Below are positions 61,675-64,000 of a DNA stretch of 64,000 bases, piece after piece. Within the stretch, counting starts at the first letter, position 1; each line of letters starts with the position of its first letter. The translations under genes were made by a program, and so were the position numbers. Source of the DNA: Dipteris shenzhenensis (lineage: Eukaryota; Polypodiophyta; Polypodiopsida; Gleicheniales); the NCBI GenBank assembly GCA_047967505.1, contig CM106540.1. The stretch is one strand, 5' to 3'. Under the pieces are notes generated by a model, which had not been told where the DNA came from, searched no databases, and saw only the letters and a program-made list of their open reading frames with translations.

Positions 61675-62045
61675 AAATAAAAAATGAAAACATAACTACC
61701 TCTGACACCTCTAAAGTTAAAGAATCTAGAGTCTCATACGTTGTGTGCCTCTTACCATAGCTTCACAAGAAATGTATGTGTACGCATTGGGAACATAACT
61801 GTCATTGATCAACTTGCATTATAGAAATTTAAACTACCTTGAGCCATGAGACTTGAGGTCAGACAAGTTTAACACTTAGTACATGTGTCAATTCTGAATA
61901 GAATCAAAGCTGATATATCACATATGATATGAGTCATAACTCATTGGATAAATTGAGAACTTGAGCATGGATGAACATAAGAGGCTGAACATGGATGAGT
62001 AATTACAACTTATCAACTTCAATATTCTACCTCCCTTTCAAATCC
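61675..62045. other. No gene recognised
   Basis: Probably the decayed 3' side of the copia fragment; no motif visible. C-runs and A-runs follow at 62070-62115. Confidence 0.35.
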
Positions 62046-62052
62046 AACCAAC

Positions 62053-62980
62053 TCAAAATGCTATGCCCCTCCCCCCCCCAACCCACCTCCCCCCCCCAAA
62101 ATTTTTTAAAAAAAGCCCACAAATATATACATACATATGTGTTGGCATGCTCCTTATGAGTAAGAGGGGGGAGTGACACCGCACTTTTGATACAGATGGT
62201 AGGACCATCTGGAGATTTTCGAAATCAAGCCCGGGGCGCGTTTCACACACCATTGGCACCAGTTCTTCCTCTGTGAGAGTGTTCAATCTCCCACTCGTGA
62301 TAAGAGAATAATAGAAAGCTGAATATTGGGATGAAAGATGAGACAATAGTGTGATGGCCATGTCCTCCGATGAGATCTCCTTCCTTGCTTGGAGAACCTC
62401 CTGCTGAAGTGACTGGAGCTTGTTGATGTGCTCCCACATGGTGGCTGACTCACTGGGATTTAACATTCTCATTTGCACTTCGAGGAGACTCGATTATAGA
62501 GGGACGCCGGGTGCTCCCATATGCCCTTGTCCAGTGTCATGTGCTTGACGTGGTTGATAGTTTGAGGAGTACAATTCAATAAAATAAAGGAATAGACGCG
62601 TGCATTTACCCGATCCCAGAGTTGGGCCAAGGTCTTGGCCTCCTTTTACTCAAGGATCCCATGGTGCATTGCAAGCAGATGTGGCTTATTGATGCCCACA
62701 AGGATGAAGTTGGCCAAGTGATAGGACTGAAGTACAGACGCCATTGTCACTCTCCAAAACCCCATAGTTGTTGCCATCTAATTGATGGTCAATGGGAAAG
62801 GTGGGTAGAATGGGCATTTTGACCTGTTTCTCAGTCATCTCAAGTAAAGTTGCCATCTCGGAGTGGTGGAGAACTAGCTCTTGTGAAAAGGAGTGGGAAT
62901 GGAAAGCAGAGAAGGTGGCTGGAACAGTGTGTGCGAAGGGAGAAGAGGCTGCTCCGATGCTTGCTGCCTGCAACACCTTC
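62053..62980 (-). pseudogene. Copia gag, broken (minus strand)
   Basis: HQLDGNNYGVLESDNGVCTS (about 62785-62730) is the gag N-terminal signature with the usual Trp changed to Leu. Frame-shifted pieces follow (TINHVKHMTLDKGIWEHPASLY near 62555-62490). Then comes the open stretch 62478-62053 with MRMLNPSESATMWEHINKLQ, EISSEDMAITLLSHLSSQYS and LTEEELVPMV, the standard capsid helices of the UBN2-type copia gag. The end 62053-62150 is low-complexity sequence and not gag. Confidence 0.68.
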
Positions 62981-62984
62981 TCAA

Positions 62985-63480
62985 CAGTTCCTTGTTGTCC
63001 ACGCCTTGCAACACCTTCTCCAAAGAATTGCCTGCCTTGCCTTCTTCAAGCACTCCTCTATACCCAGTCTGTCCACTCCTTCCAGCAGCAAACACTATCA
63101 GTCCCGAAAGCTTAGTGCTCTAATATTACATGCACAATCATCACATCAAGACAAGGGCGATGCTTTCATCGATGCGCAATGCAATAAGGGTGGGTGGAAT
63201 ATGGGACAAAATGGTATCTCGGTACTATCCACGCCTCAGTGCAAAGCGCCTCAAAACAGCGACCTCCGAACAGCAGCATACTCTGAGCTGTTGCTTGCTC
63301 CAAACGCTCTCCAGGTCCTAGCTTCTTGTCCACTAATACCAGGCGAAAGTGCATCGGAATGAAACAGCAAACCGGGAGCACACCAAGCAAACTCAAACAG
63401 CAAGAAAAATGTGATGGAGGAAGTGACTTTTGAGTTCGTGAGATCTCTTGTGAGGATTTCGATTTTGGTCTTTGTTCTTT
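62985..63480. other. No gene recognised
   Basis: Overlapping open frames up to 170 codons (62850-63362, +) run over and beyond the copia gag start. They have no motif and may be antisense to the gag leader. CAACACCTTCTC occurs twice (62970, 63010). Confidence 0.35.
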
Positions 63481-63482
63481 TG

Positions 63483-63765
63483 TTTGTGGGAGTTCTAGGT
63501 TCTCTTTATTGAGTTCCTTCAATCTCTTGTGATAAAAATATGTTAGATATTTATGTGTTTGAAATTTGTTTGTGGGAGTTCTAGGATCTCCTTGTTGAGT
63601 TCCTTAGATCTCTTGTGAGATAAATTTATTTGTGAGAGTTTGAGGATCTCCTTGTTGAGTTCCTTAGATCTCTTGTGAGAAATGTGCTTGTTTTTGTGTC
63701 TATGAAATTTGTTTGTGGGAGTTCTAAGATCTCCTTATTGAGTTTCTTAGATCTTATGTGAATAG
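63483..63765. repeat. Irregular tandem repeat, four units
   Basis: TTTGTGGGAGTTCTAGGATC and variants start at 63483, 63569, 63629 and 63712 (spacing 86, 60, 83). Each continues CTCCTTGTTGAGTTCCTTAG and ATCTCTTGTGAG. Confidence 0.88.
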
Positions 63766-63780
63766 GATTTTGTATGTGGG

Positions 63781-64000
63781 AACTATCAAGGGATAGTTGA
63801 GTGCCAGACTAAGTGTCTAAGAGGACATCACATGATATCTAACTTAGGCTACAACACACAACTATCAAGGGACAGTTGAGTGCCAGACTAAGTGTCTAAG
63901 AGCGCGTCGCATGATATCTAACTTAGACTGCAACACACAACTATCAAGGGGTAGTTGAGTGCCAAACTAAGTGCTTGAATATATCTCTAAACTTAGACTA
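63781..64000. repeat. 79-bp tandem repeat, nearly three units, reaching the window edge
   Basis: AACTATCAAGGGATAGTTGA starts at 63781, 63860 and 63939, with exact 79-bp spacing. Each unit includes an imperfect palindrome (AACTATC-AAGG-GATAGTT) and GTGCCAGACTAAGTGTCTAAG. The third unit diverges after about 45 bases and the window ends. Confidence 0.9.

Overview
The window is nuclear DNA from a land plant with a repeat-rich genome. The evidence is one intron-rich plant gene with ordinary splice sites embedded in plant-type Ty1/copia, Ty3/gypsy and LINE retroelements in all stages of decay, with many (GA)n/(CT)n tracts and long G or C homopolymers. I cannot name the species. A non-seed vascular plant or gymnosperm would fit the repeat load, but that is a weak inference.

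The only convincing host gene lies on the + strand at 21637-32882. I reconstruct 13 exons (3753 nt of coding sequence, 1250 codons plus stop; every junction phase closes). The product has a signal peptide, extracellular Ig-like beta-domains, a first membrane segment, a linker, a polytopic membrane region and a long Ser/acidic cytosolic-type tail. It resembles a conserved, poorly characterised plant membrane-protein family. Intron 1 is 3.9 kb, intron 7 is best explained as a GC-AG intron, and two TATA-like boxes sit in a duplicated upstream block.

Left part (1-20440): a decayed + strand LINE (about 570-3860), a copia tail (4390-4525), pyrimidine-rich low complexity (4735-5330), the end of a gypsy integrase with a G-run (8020-8266), and a copia LTR fragment (8347-8790). 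An old minus-strand LINE (8825-10452 and 17821-19520) is split by a nearly complete minus-strand copia element (10453-17820). That element has 257-bp LTRs differing at 5 sites, a 5-bp target duplication ATCCC, a tRNA-iMet primer-binding site, a polypurine tract, and a 2.5-kb GC-rich leader carrying G-box/ABRE-like motifs. Its proteins are broken mostly by TAG codons where the family has Gln.

Right part (32883-64000): a fragment resembling a plant ankyrin protein (about 35107-35300), two tandem duplications built around GA tracts (36541-37368 and 38261-39764), a 5'-truncated copia with one LTR (43750-48690), fragments of one LINE family in convergent orientation (53895-54310 + and 55690-56540 -), a gypsy-type gag on the minus strand (57520-58760), a 61-73-bp minisatellite (60081-60320), a copia fragment with an internal integrase-to-RT deletion (60683-61670), a copia gag on the minus strand (62053-62980), and two tandem repeat arrays running into the window edge. 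Several stretches of 1-5 kb hold nothing I can assign.
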